Assembly (NCBI RefSeq): GCF_051192575.1
Contig: NZ_JBPJSQ010000003.1
Location: 186,001 to 250,000 of the forward strand
Length of the DNA: 64,000 nt
Direction of reading: 5' to 3'
DNA from: Aestuariimicrobium soli
Lineage (GTDB): Bacteria > Actinomycetota > Actinomycetes > Propionibacteriales > Propionibacteriaceae
The translations under genes and the position numbers were made by a program. Under the pieces are notes generated by a model, which saw only the letters and a program-made list of their open reading frames with translations, searched no databases and was not told where the DNA came from. This document shows, piece by piece, positions 18,745 through 26,475 of this stretch (the stretch's first letter is position 1; every line of letters starts with the position of its first letter).

Positions 18745-19947
18745 GTGCTGACGACGACGAACCCGACCGGTGTCTGGGCCGACCTGGTCGGTCAGGAGAA
18801 CGCGGTCGAGGTGCTGCGCCGCGCCGTCGCCTCCGCGTCAGGCCAGGGCCCCCGCCAGGCCATGACCCATGCCTGGCTGATCACCGGCCCGCCCGGATCG
18901 GGCCGCTCGAACGCGGCGATGGCGTTCGCCGCCGCCCTGCAGTGCCCCCGCGGCGGCTGCGGTGAGTGCACCGACTGCCGCACCACTATGAGCGGCGCCC
19001 ACCCCGACGTCACCCTCGTCCGCACCGAGAAGTTGTCCATCGGCGTCGACGAGGTGCGCTCGCTGGTGCGCTCGGCCGCCATGAACCCAACCACCGGGCG
19101 CTACCAGATCGTCGTGGTCGAGGACGCCGACCGGGTGACCGAACGCGGCGCCGACGCGCTGCTGAAGTCGGTCGAGGAACCCGCCCCCCAGACCGTGTGG
19201 CTGCTCTGCGCGCCCACCCCCGACGACGTGGTGGTCACCATCCGCAGCCGCTGCCGGTCGCTGCACCTGGCCACCCCCTCGGACGAGGCCGTCGCCCGTC
19301 TGCTGCAGACCCGCGACGGCATCGACGCCCCGATCGCCGCCTACGCCGCGCGCGCCGCTCAGGGCCACATCGGACGAGCGCGCGCCCTCGCCCGCAACGA
19401 GGAGGCCCGCGCCCGCCGCAACGAGGTGCTCCGGCTGCCCGGAGCGCTCACCTCGGTGGGAGCCTGCCTGACGGCGGCCGACAACCTGGTGAAGGCCACC
19501 GCCGAGGATGCCGCGCAGGCCACCAGTGGCTGGGACGCCAAGGAGCGGGCCGAGCTCGAACTCTCGCTGGGTTTCGGCACCAAGGGGGCACGACCCAAGC
19601 ACGCGGCCGCCGCCCTCAAGGAACTCGAGGACCAACAGAAGGCCCGGGCCAAGCGGCTGCAGCGGGATGCCCTCGACCGGGTGCTGACCGAACTGACCGG
19701 CTACTACCGCGACGTGCTCGGGCTGCAAACCGGCGCCCTCGACACATCGCTCGAGGTGGTCGCCGGCGCGCATCTGATCAACGCCGAGTACCGCGATCAG
19801 CTCACCCAGATCGCCCGCGCGACCACGCCCGAGCAGACCCTGCGGCGGATCGACGCGATTCTCGCCTGCCGCGAGGCGCTCGAGGCCAACGTGGCGCCGC
19901 TGCTGGCGCTCGAGGCGCTGATGGTGCAGCTGGCCGTGCCCCGCTGA
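18745..19947 (+). CDS. holB: DNA polymerase III subunit delta'
   Basis: 400 aa, GTG start. Clamp-loader subunit of the replicative polymerase. N-terminal AAA+ fold with GPPGSGRSN in place of a standard GKT Walker A, as expected for non-hydrolysing delta'. The zinc module is C-x4-C-x2-C-x2-C (CPRGGCGECTDC). SVEEP and IRSRCRSLHL fit the sensor and SRC motifs. The C-terminal helical domain completes the collar. The order topA ... tmk ... holB matches other Actinomycetota. Confidence 0.93.
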   Translation: MLTTTNPTGVWADLVGQENAVEVLRRAVASASGQGPRQAMTHAWLITGPPGSGRSNAAMAFAAALQCPRGGCGECTDCRTTMSGAHPDVTLVRTEKLSIGVDEVRSLVRSAAMNPTTGRYQIVVVEDADRVTERGADALLKSVEEPAPQTVWLLCAPTPDDVVVTIRSRCRSLHLATPSDEAVARLLQTRDGIDAPIAAYAARAAQGHIGRARALARNEEARARRNEVLRLPGALTSVGACLTAADNLVKATAEDAAQATSGWDAKERAELELSLGFGTKGARPKHAAAALKELEDQQKARAKRLQRDALDRVLTELTGYYRDVLGLQTGALDTSLEVVAGAHLINAEYRDQLTQIARATTPEQTLRRIDAILACREALEANVAPLLALEALMVQLAVPR

Positions 19948-19969
19948 GCGCGGGCCGACAGCGTGTGCT

Positions 19970-19986
19970 CCCCGGCTGTTCCGGGG
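19970..19986. terminator. Short GC hairpin after holB
   Basis: CCCCGG-CTGTT-CCGGGG, 23 bp after the holB stop. Six-base-pair stem, no T-tract. A weak or Rho-independent-like terminator is plausible. Confidence 0.4.
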
Positions 19987-20046
19987 TCAGGTGTTTGAAT
20001 GGCACGGAGTTTTGGGCACGTCACGACCGCGACCATGGAGGACCAG

Positions 20047-20961
20047 ATGACCGACAGCGACCACAACCGCCCGGCCGACGAGGCACAGGTCGAGGATCGC
20101 CCCACCCTGGCCGAGGAACTGGCCGCCACCGAGCCGGTGAACGACGACGAGGGTGAGCCCACCCAGCAGTTCGACGCCGTCACCCAGGACCACGAGAACC
20201 GGGACGTCGAGACCCAGGACTTCGACAACCAGGACCACGAGACCCGGGACTTCGCCACCCGCGAGCCCGCCAGCCAGACCTTCGCCACCCAGGAGCACGC
20301 CCCCCAGGAGTACCCCACCCAGGAGCCCGGCCACGAGGAGACCCGTGTGATGCCGGCCCCCCTGGTCGCTCCCGAGGTCGATCCCGAACAGGAACGCCAC
20401 GAGGCCCTGGAGCGCCGCCGCGCCGAGCTGGCCGCCCGCGACCGAGCCCTGGGCAATGTGCACCGCGACGAGGCCGGCGCCGACGGTACTGCCGAGGTCG
20501 CCCCCTACCGCTTCCAGAAGCGCTCCACCGACAAGTTCCTCGGAGCGTTCGGCCTGTTCGTGCTCAGGGTGGTCGTGGCCGGCATTCTCGGCGTGCACGG
20601 CTACCAGAAGGTCACCGACATCAACGCCACCACCACGTTCTTCGAGCAGGTCGGCGTGCCTTATGCCAACTACGCGGCCTGGGTCGTGGGCATTGCCGAG
20701 CTGCTCGCGGCCATTGCCCTGGTGTTCGGCTTCATGGTGCGGGTGGTCGGCGTCGGCGTGATGGCCATCGCGATCGGGGCCCTGGTGTTCGTCCGCTGGG
20801 GTTCGCAGAACCCGTTCCGGGCGGGCGAATCAGGTTTCGTCGGCGAACTCGAGTTGCTGCTCGCCGCCGTCGGCTTCGTGCTGTTCTGCCTCGGTGGTGG
20901 CGGCTGGGGCATGGATGGTGGCATCCGTCGCAGCCGCTCGCGCCGCAAGGCCGGTCTCTGA
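20047..20961 (+). CDS. DoxX-family membrane protein with long acidic repeat N-terminus
   Basis: 304 aa. ATG 20047 follows GGAGGA with good spacing. Residues ~45-95 are ten five-residue units of the form (T/N)(Q/R)(D/E)xx; the region is acidic and probably disordered. A helical charged stretch (residues ~115-155) follows. The C-terminal half has four transmembrane helices with DoxX features (LFVLRVVVAGIL, a GVPYANYAAWVVGIAELLAAIALVFG stretch split over helices 2-3). DoxX proteins are linked to redox or thiol-stress complexes in some actinobacteria; the role here is unknown. Convergent with helR. Confidence 0.78.
   Translation: MTDSDHNRPADEAQVEDRPTLAEELAATEPVNDDEGEPTQQFDAVTQDHENRDVETQDFDNQDHETRDFATREPASQTFATQEHAPQEYPTQEPGHEETRVMPAPLVAPEVDPEQERHEALERRRAELAARDRALGNVHRDEAGADGTAEVAPYRFQKRSTDKFLGAFGLFVLRVVVAGILGVHGYQKVTDINATTTFFEQVGVPYANYAAWVVGIAELLAAIALVFGFMVRVVGVGVMAIAIGALVFVRWGSQNPFRAGESGFVGELELLLAAVGFVLFCLGGGGWGMDGGIRRSRSRRKAGL
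20182..20331 (+). repeat. 15-bp-period coding minisatellite (ten units)
   Basis: Degenerate tandem units of 15 bp encode pentapeptides such as TQDHE, NRDVE, TQDFD, NQDHE, TRDFA, TQEHA, PQEYP and TQEPG in the DoxX protein N-terminus. Confidence 0.65.
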
Positions 20962-20974
20962 GCGATCAGCTCAG
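20958..20974. terminator. Small bidirectional hairpin between convergent DoxX gene and helR
   Basis: CTGAGC-GATCA-GCTCAG. It overlaps the stop codons of both convergent genes. The stem is short and there is no T-tract, so function is tentative. Confidence 0.35.
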
Positions 20975-23143
20975 CAGCACGAGTTCCTGCGTCGCTCGGG
21001 TCATCGCCACGTAGCGGTCGACCGCACCCCTGAGGTCGGCCGGCCAGTCCCGGTCGAGCAAGACCACCAGGTCGAACTCGAGTCCCTTGACCGAGACGGG
21101 GTCGTGCCAGCTGACCCGTCCGTCGTGGGCCGTCGTCGCCGGTTCGGCCCCCTGGCGGCCGATCACCACCGCCGTGCCCTCGTCGTGGGCGGCCAGCCAG
21201 TCGCGCAGCACCTCGTCCAGCTCACCGACCGAACCCCGGCGCACCGGACGACCGCCCACCCGCACCGAGGTGGGCACGTTGGCGTCGGGCAGCGCGGCCA
21301 GGATCACCGGCGCGGCCGCGGCCATCACCTCCTGCGGAGTGCGGTAGTTCACCGTCAGCGACGCCAGCCGGGGGGCTCCCAGCCCGACCCGTTCGAGCCG
21401 CGAGGCCCACGATTCGCCCGCGCCGGGCTGCCCGAAGCCCGAGCGGGCCTGTGCCCGGTCGCCGACCACGGTGATGCTGCGCGACGGGCAGCGCCGCAGG
21501 ATCACCTGCCACTGGGCGTCGGTGAGTTCCTGGGCCTCGTCGACGATCACGTGCGCGAAGGGTCCGGCGAGGCGGTCGCGGGTCGCGGTCGCCACGGCCT
21601 CGGTGTGCAGCAGGTCGTCGCGAATGCTGTCGCGGCGCAGCAACCCCAGGCCGCTCTCGGGGTCGTCGTCGGCCTCGAGCAGGTGGGTGACGACGTCGTC
21701 CATGTAGGCACGATCGGCGGCCAGGGTGGCCTGCGCCCGGTGACGCCGGCCCGCCTCCCGACGATCGCCCAGGCGGGCCCGCACGGCATCGAGCAGGGGT
21801 AGGTCGGCGCTCGTCCACGGCGACCCCTCGTCCCGGCGCAGCAGGGCGCGCTCGTCGGTGCTCAGCCACGGCGCGCACAGCCGCAGGTAGGCCGGCACCG
21901 ACCACAGGTCCGAGACGACATCGGTGGCGTCGAGCATGGGCCAGGTGGCGCCCATCAGCTCGGCGAGGTCGTCGTCGTCGGCCAGGGCCGCGGTGAGCTC
22001 GTCGGCCGCCTGCCCCTCGTCGTCGCCGACCAACTGGTCGACCGCGATCGTCAGCAGCGCCTGCCACAGGTCGTCGCGGGCCTCGTTGTGCGGGGTGCCG
22101 GGCTCGAGGGCGTCGATCGCCTCGCGCCAGTCGTCGGGGGTCAGCCGCAGCTCACCCCAGTCGGTGTCGATCACCAGCGTGGACGACGGTGGTTGCTCGT
22201 GGAAGGCCACTGCCGGTTCGACCGCCTCGACCAGACGGGCGGCGTGCTTGAGGGCCGCCACCCGGGGGTCGTCCTCGTCCACCGGCCCGTCGACGCCCAG
22301 CCGGTCGGCCCCCAGTAGATCTGCCAGCGTGCAGGTCAGCACACCGTCCTCGCCGAGCGCCGGCAGCACGTCGGCGACGTAGCCCAGGTAGGCCTCGTGC
22401 GGCCCGACGAAGGCCAACGACCCGCGACTGCCCGCCAGCCGGGGGTCGGTGTGCAGCAGGTAGGCGGCGCGATGCAGGGCCACCACCGTCTTGCCGGTGC
22501 CGGGCCCACCGTCGACCACCAACGGGCCCGACGAGTCGGCGCGAATGATGGCGTCCTGGTCGGCCTGGATCGTCGCCAGCACGTCGCGCATGCGGGGCGA
22601 CCGGCTCGAGCCGAGGCTGGCGATGAAGGCGGAGTCGTCGTCGAGGGCCACCGCGGGCTGCCCGGGTGAGCTCTGGCCGAAGCTCTCGTCCCAGTAGTCG
22701 ACGATCACCCCACCCGACCACCGGTACCGGCGGCGGCTGACCAGACCGCTCGGGTGCGCGGCCGTGGCCGCGAAGAACGGCTCGGCCGCGGGGGTGCGCC
22801 AGTCGACCAGCAGCTGCTCACCGTCGCCGGTGGTCAGGCCGATGCGTCCGATCCAGACCGGGGACGACCCGTCCGCGGGCACCATCCGCCCCAAACACAG
22901 GTCGGTCGAGAACCGCGCCAGCATCGCCAGCCGCGCGGTCAGCCGATGGATCTCGAGGTCGCGGTCGAGGGCCTTGCGGCCGCGGCCGGCGGGCGACCGG
23001 CGCAGCTCGTCGCGTTCGGACGACAGCGCCCGCACCTGCTGCTGCACGGTCTCGACCACGCGGCGCAGGTGGCGCTCGTCCAGGTCGGTCAGGGCGGGGG
23101 TGGACTTGTGGGAGAGGCGGTCGGGAAGGGCAAAGATCGGCAT
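20966..23143 (-). CDS. helR: HelD-like RNA polymerase recycling ATPase, HelR type
   Basis: 725 aa. UvrD-like superfamily I ATPase of the actinobacterial HelR group: N-terminal coiled coil, then RFSTDLCLGRM and DWRTPAAEPFF, Walker A GGPGTGKTVVALHRAAYLL, a large insertion, DEAQELTDAQW, and a C-terminal VSVKGLEFDLV plus YVAMTRATQEL motif. Known HelR proteins dislodge RNA polymerase from stalled or rifamycin-bound complexes and confer rifamycin tolerance; here that is inferred from family. The start at MPIFALPDRLS (23143) matches the family; the upstream in-frame ATG at 23179 is less likely. A RAE-like inverted repeat is centred ~75 bp upstream. Confidence 0.88.
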   Translation of the reverse strand: MPIFALPDRLSHKSTPALTDLDERHLRRVVETVQQQVRALSSERDELRRSPAGRGRKALDRDLEIHRLTARLAMLARFSTDLCLGRMVPADGSSPVWIGRIGLTTGDGEQLLVDWRTPAAEPFFAATAAHPSGLVSRRRYRWSGGVIVDYWDESFGQSSPGQPAVALDDDSAFIASLGSSRSPRMRDVLATIQADQDAIIRADSSGPLVVDGGPGTGKTVVALHRAAYLLHTDPRLAGSRGSLAFVGPHEAYLGYVADVLPALGEDGVLTCTLADLLGADRLGVDGPVDEDDPRVAALKHAARLVEAVEPAVAFHEQPPSSTLVIDTDWGELRLTPDDWREAIDALEPGTPHNEARDDLWQALLTIAVDQLVGDDEGQAADELTAALADDDDLAELMGATWPMLDATDVVSDLWSVPAYLRLCAPWLSTDERALLRRDEGSPWTSADLPLLDAVRARLGDRREAGRRHRAQATLAADRAYMDDVVTHLLEADDDPESGLGLLRRDSIRDDLLHTEAVATATRDRLAGPFAHVIVDEAQELTDAQWQVILRRCPSRSITVVGDRAQARSGFGQPGAGESWASRLERVGLGAPRLASLTVNYRTPQEVMAAAAPVILAALPDANVPTSVRVGGRPVRRGSVGELDEVLRDWLAAHDEGTAVVIGRQGAEPATTAHDGRVSWHDPVSVKGLEFDLVVLLDRDWPADLRGAVDRYVAMTRATQELVLLS

Positions 23144-23207
23144 GCGTGCCTCACTCGAGGGGCGAAGGGTGGTGCACACGGGTGCTGCACGAGTGTGCTC
23201 CCTGTGG

Positions 23208-23227
23208 GGGGCCTTGCGGCAAGCCCC
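23208..23227 (-). promoter_or_regulatory. Rifamycin-associated element (RAE)-like inverted repeat
   Basis: On the helR strand it reads GGGGCTTGCCGCAAGGCCCC, flanked by two more G:C pairs on each side. This matches the remembered RAE layout (GGGG-CTTGC, a short centre, GCAAG-G-CCCC) including the asymmetric extra G. It ends 64 bp before the helR ATG and lies 11 bp upstream of a -35-like element of the divergent hydrolase gene. RAEs are known upstream of rifamycin-inducible resistance genes in actinomycetes. Confidence 0.75.
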
Positions 23228-23237
23228 CCTGCCGGGG

Positions 23238-23266
23238 TTACTGTGAAGGTGGCGGGCCTCTATAGG
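23238..23266 (+). promoter_or_regulatory. Promoter of the lipoprotein hydrolase gene
   Basis: TTACTG, 17-bp spacer, TATAGG. The -10 ends 8 bp before the GTG at 23275, so the transcript would be leaderless or nearly so. Confidence 0.5.
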
Positions 23267-23274
23267 GTGATGGG

Positions 23275-24915
23275 GTGACTGCCCCCGACCGCTGCCGCTC
23301 GATGGCGGTGCTCGCCCTCGTGGTGGCGCTGGTCGCCGCCGGGTGCAGTCTGGTCGACCGGCCCCATGCCGGGTCGGCAGCGGGGTCGTCCGCCAGCTCG
23401 GCAGCGGGGAGCACCTCGCCCCGCCCCGCCACGTTCGCCGAGTTCAACCCCGCCAGGCACGAGACCTGGACGCGGCTCACGTCTCCCGATCGGGTCGTGA
23501 CCAGCTCCGACGCCACCCCCGAGGGGTTCGTCGACCCGCCCGCCGGACGTGGGCTGCAGCGCTACGCCGACCAGCGCATCGAGTGGTTCGACTGCCCCGA
23601 GCAGGGCGGGGTGCAGTGTGCCTCCGTCACCGTTCCCCTCGACTGGGACGAGCCCGACGGTCAGGCCATCACGTTGGCGATGGCCCGCAAGCGAGGTCAG
23701 GGTCAGCACCGGGCCACCCTGTTCGTGAACCCGGGCGGCCCCGGCGGGTCAGGTATGTCCATGGCCGCCGGCTTCGATCTCAGCCCCTACCCGGGCCACG
23801 ACGTCATCGGTTGGGACCCGCGAGGCTCCGGCCGTTCGACCCCGGTGGTCTGCGGCACCCCGGCCCAGACCGACGGGTGGAACGCGGTCGACCCCACCCC
23901 GACCACTCCCCGTCAGGTCGAGCAGCTGCGGGCCGTCAGCCGGGCCTTCGCCACGCAGTGCCGGGCATCGTCCGGAGCTCTGCTCGACCACATCTCGACG
24001 ATCGACACCGCGCGCGACCTCGACTACCTGCGCTGGTTGGTGGGCGATGAGCGGCTCAGCTATCTGGGCATCAGTTACGGCACCTTCATCGGCGCCACGT
24101 ATGCCGAGCTGTACCCGCAGCGCGTCGGGCGCATGGTGCTCGACTCGGCGGTCAACATCACCGACAACGAGTCTGTGATCCAGGCCATGGGTTTCGACGC
24201 CTCGTTGGACGACTTCGCCGGTTGGTGTCAGCGCCAGGGCGAGTGCGCGCTCGGCTCGACCAAGGCGGCCGTCGTGCAGGCCGTCAACCGCTGGATCGCC
24301 GGCCTGGACGCCTCACCGCGCACGGTGAACGGGCACGTGTTCGGCTCGATCGCCGCGGCCACGGGCATCGCGGCGTTCATGTACGCCGGCGAGGGCGGCT
24401 ACCGCAACCTCTACAACTCCCTGCAGTGGGCGCTGCTGCGCGACGAGCCGACCTACATCGCCCAGGCGGGCGACTCGATGATCGGGCGCAACCGCGACGG
24501 CTCCTACTCGACGATGGCCTACGCCTTCCCGGCCATCAGCTGCGCCGACTGGGCCGATGCGGGCGTCGCCGGTGCCCAACGGCGCTGGGCGGCCGACCGC
24601 AGACTGGCGCCGATCTTCGGCCAGTGGTTCGGCATGAACCTCACCTGCCCGGTCTGGACGGCTGCCCCCGCGCCACAGCTGCGGCTGACCGCGAAGGGGT
24701 CGGCGCCGATCCTGGTGCTGGGCTCGACCATTGACCCGGCCACGCCCTACCAGCAGTCGGTGTGGATGGCCGGTCAGCTCGAGAACGCGGTGCTGATCAC
24801 CCGGCAGGGGGCCGGCCACTCGGCGTACTCCCTGGGCGGGGAATGCGTCCGCGCCCCCGTGATCGCCTACCTCAACGACGGCACCGTTCCGCCCGCGACC
24901 ACCTGCAAGGGGTGA
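23275..24915 (+). CDS. Secreted lipoprotein alpha/beta-hydrolase, TAP-like (tripeptidyl aminopeptidase/carboxylesterase family)
   Basis: 546 aa, GTG start. A lipobox LVAAGC puts the lipidated Cys at residue 24, so it is anchored outside the membrane. The catalytic triad is S267 in GISYGTF, D487 in STIDPATP and H515 in GAGHSAY; the oxyanion region is NPGGPGGSG. This layout, with the C-terminal TAP-like domain, matches Streptomyces SlpD/SlpE-type proteases and mycobacterial CaeA-type esterases, so peptide or ester hydrolysis in the envelope is expected. It is divergent from helR across the RAE-like site and 4 bp upstream of an MFS gene, so the two are probably co-transcribed. Confidence 0.88.
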   Translation: MTAPDRCRSMAVLALVVALVAAGCSLVDRPHAGSAAGSSASSAAGSTSPRPATFAEFNPARHETWTRLTSPDRVVTSSDATPEGFVDPPAGRGLQRYADQRIEWFDCPEQGGVQCASVTVPLDWDEPDGQAITLAMARKRGQGQHRATLFVNPGGPGGSGMSMAAGFDLSPYPGHDVIGWDPRGSGRSTPVVCGTPAQTDGWNAVDPTPTTPRQVEQLRAVSRAFATQCRASSGALLDHISTIDTARDLDYLRWLVGDERLSYLGISYGTFIGATYAELYPQRVGRMVLDSAVNITDNESVIQAMGFDASLDDFAGWCQRQGECALGSTKAAVVQAVNRWIAGLDASPRTVNGHVFGSIAAATGIAAFMYAGEGGYRNLYNSLQWALLRDEPTYIAQAGDSMIGRNRDGSYSTMAYAFPAISCADWADAGVAGAQRRWAADRRLAPIFGQWFGMNLTCPVWTAAPAPQLRLTAKGSAPILVLGSTIDPATPYQQSVWMAGQLENAVLITRQGAGHSAYSLGGECVRAPVIAYLNDGTVPPATTCKG

Positions 24916-24919
24916 TCCC

Positions 24920-26176
24920 ATGACCCAGCAGTCCCTGCCCAGCATCGGCGGCTGGCCCTTCTTGGTCACCGCCGCGGTCGGTCGTGTGCCAGGGGCCATG
25001 GTGCAGTTGGCCACGCTGCTGTTCGTCACCCAGATCGGCGGCTCCCTCACCCAGGCCGGCACCGCGGTGGCCGTGCTGGGGCTCGGCTCGGCCATCGGCG
25101 CCCCGATCATCGGGCGGCTGATCGACCGGCTGGGAGCCCTGCCCGTGGTGGTGGCCTGCACGCTGCTGCAGCTCGGCGGGATCGCCGGGTTCGCCGCCCT
25201 CGGCCTCGCCCACCCCGGCCAGCCCGGTGCGCTCGCCGTCGCCTTTGCGCTCGGCGCCGCCAACCCGCAGATCGGGTCGATCGCGCGTGGACACTGGGCC
25301 GCGCTGGCCCGCGACGGCCGGCTGCCCAGCGGGTTCGTGAGCCGCGCCATGGGCTACGAGGGGGCGGTCGACGAGGTGAGTTTCGTGCTCGGGCCGACGC
25401 TGGCGGGGCTGCTGCTGGGGCTGGCCGGGGGCGTGCCGGGCATGGTCGTCATCGGCGCCCTCACCCTGCTCGGGCAGGGGGCCTTCGCCGCCTACCTGGC
25501 CCGGGCGGGCGCCGACCGGCGTGCCGCCGCCTCGGGCCACACCGACACCGGCCCGGCCATTGCGTGGCTGACCCTGCTGCCGGTGGCCATCGCCACCGCC
25601 ATGGTCGGGTTCACGTTCGGCTCGACGCAGACGGCCCTCACGGCGTGGTTCGACGACCTCGGACGATCATCGCTGACGGGCCCCGTCTACGGGTTGGTGG
25701 GGGTCGGCAGCGCCGTCGCCTCGCTGCTGGTCGCCCGGCTCTCGCCGGGCATCCGCTACGGCTGGCGGATCGCCGTCGGTGCCGCCGTGCTGGTGGTGGC
25801 CGGCGCCCTGGTCACCCGCACCATGGTCGCCCAGGCACACCAGGTGACGCCGATGACACTGGTCGCCCTGCTGATCGGTGTGGCGGTCGGTCCGGTGCTG
25901 GTCTCCGGCTACTCGTTGGCCGAGAGCCTCGCGCCGCGCTCCCGGCTCACCACGGTGATGACGGTGATCGCCACCACGGTCGTCCTCGGGGTCTCGGCGG
26001 GGGCGGCCACCATGAGCCGGCTCGTCGACACCTTCGGCTTCCCGTCGGTGGGGGTCGTGCTGATGGCCGCCGGGGCGGTGGCCCTGGTGTGTGGGGTGGT
26101 GACCGCCCTGCAGCGATCCCCCCTGCAGCGGTCTCCTCTGCAGCGGTCTCCTCAGCAGGGGCCTTCGGGAGGCTGA
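24920..26176 (+). CDS. MFS transporter
   Basis: 418 aa with about 12 predicted transmembrane helices. The A-like loop GRLIDRLGALPV sits between helices 2 and 3, and a charge-rich AYLARAGADRRAA loop sits at the centre. The start is 4 bp after the hydrolase stop. The C-terminus ends with three LQRSP repeats (15-bp units) and QQGPSGG, unlikely to be structural. It may export a product related to the upstream lipoprotein, but no substrate is evident. Confidence 0.85.
   Translation: MTQQSLPSIGGWPFLVTAAVGRVPGAMVQLATLLFVTQIGGSLTQAGTAVAVLGLGSAIGAPIIGRLIDRLGALPVVVACTLLQLGGIAGFAALGLAHPGQPGALAVAFALGAANPQIGSIARGHWAALARDGRLPSGFVSRAMGYEGAVDEVSFVLGPTLAGLLLGLAGGVPGMVVIGALTLLGQGAFAAYLARAGADRRAAASGHTDTGPAIAWLTLLPVAIATAMVGFTFGSTQTALTAWFDDLGRSSLTGPVYGLVGVGSAVASLLVARLSPGIRYGWRIAVGAAVLVVAGALVTRTMVAQAHQVTPMTLVALLIGVAVGPVLVSGYSLAESLAPRSRLTTVMTVIATTVVLGVSAGAATMSRLVDTFGFPSVGVVLMAAGAVALVCGVVTALQRSPLQRSPLQRSPQQGPSGG
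26108..26152 (+). repeat. Three 15-bp tandem repeats at the 3' end of the MFS gene
   Basis: CTGCAGCGATCCCCC then two identical CTGCAGCGGTCTCCT units, encoding LQRSP three times. Confidence 0.85.
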
Positions 26177-26201
26177 GTCGCGCCGCGGGCATCGGCATTG
26201 G

Positions 26202-26207
26202 TAGGGT
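26202..26207 (+). promoter_or_regulatory. -10-like hexamer of tRNA-Thr
   Basis: TAGGGT, 23 bp before the tRNA. This hexamer recurs as a -10 element in the window; no clear -35 is seen. Confidence 0.4.
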
Positions 26208-26230
26208 TTCCCGCGCTGGTTGATCAGCAC

Positions 26231-26303
26231 GCCGCCTTAGCTCAGTCGGTAGAGCGACGCTCTCGTAAAGCGTAGGTCACGGGTTCGATTCCCGTAGGCG
26301 GCT
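26231..26303 (+). tRNA. tRNA-Thr (anticodon CGT)
   Basis: 73 nt. Acceptor GCCGCCT pairs with AGGCGGC; D-arm GCTC/GAGC; anticodon arm ACGCT-CTCGTAA-AGCGT gives CGT, reading ACG codons; T-arm ACGGG-TTCGATT-CCCGT. Discriminator T. CCA is not encoded, so it must be added after transcription. Confidence 0.97.
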
Positions 26304-26430
26304 CTCTTCGTGCCCGAAATCGGACGAGGACGCCGAAAGGCCACCCCCGCGTCTGCGGCCAGCGGCGTGGGCGTAAGGTCAGGTGCGCTGAGCCCAACCG
26401 CGGGCTGGGCCGACCAGGAAGGGAACCCCC

Positions 26431-26475
26431 GTGCTCGACCGCCCCGTGCTGGACTGCCCCGTCCTGGACTGCATC
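26431..26475 (+). repeat. Three 15-bp tandem repeats at the amine oxidase start
   Basis: GTGCTCGACCGCCCC, GTGCTGGACTGCCCC, GTCCTGGACTGCATC. The annotated GTG start is inside the first unit, so a GTG at 26446 could also initiate. Confidence 0.8.

Noticed and set aside
20182..20331. Possible CRISPR-like repeat array
   Set aside because: Period is 15 bp, coding, degenerate, without spacers or cas genes.
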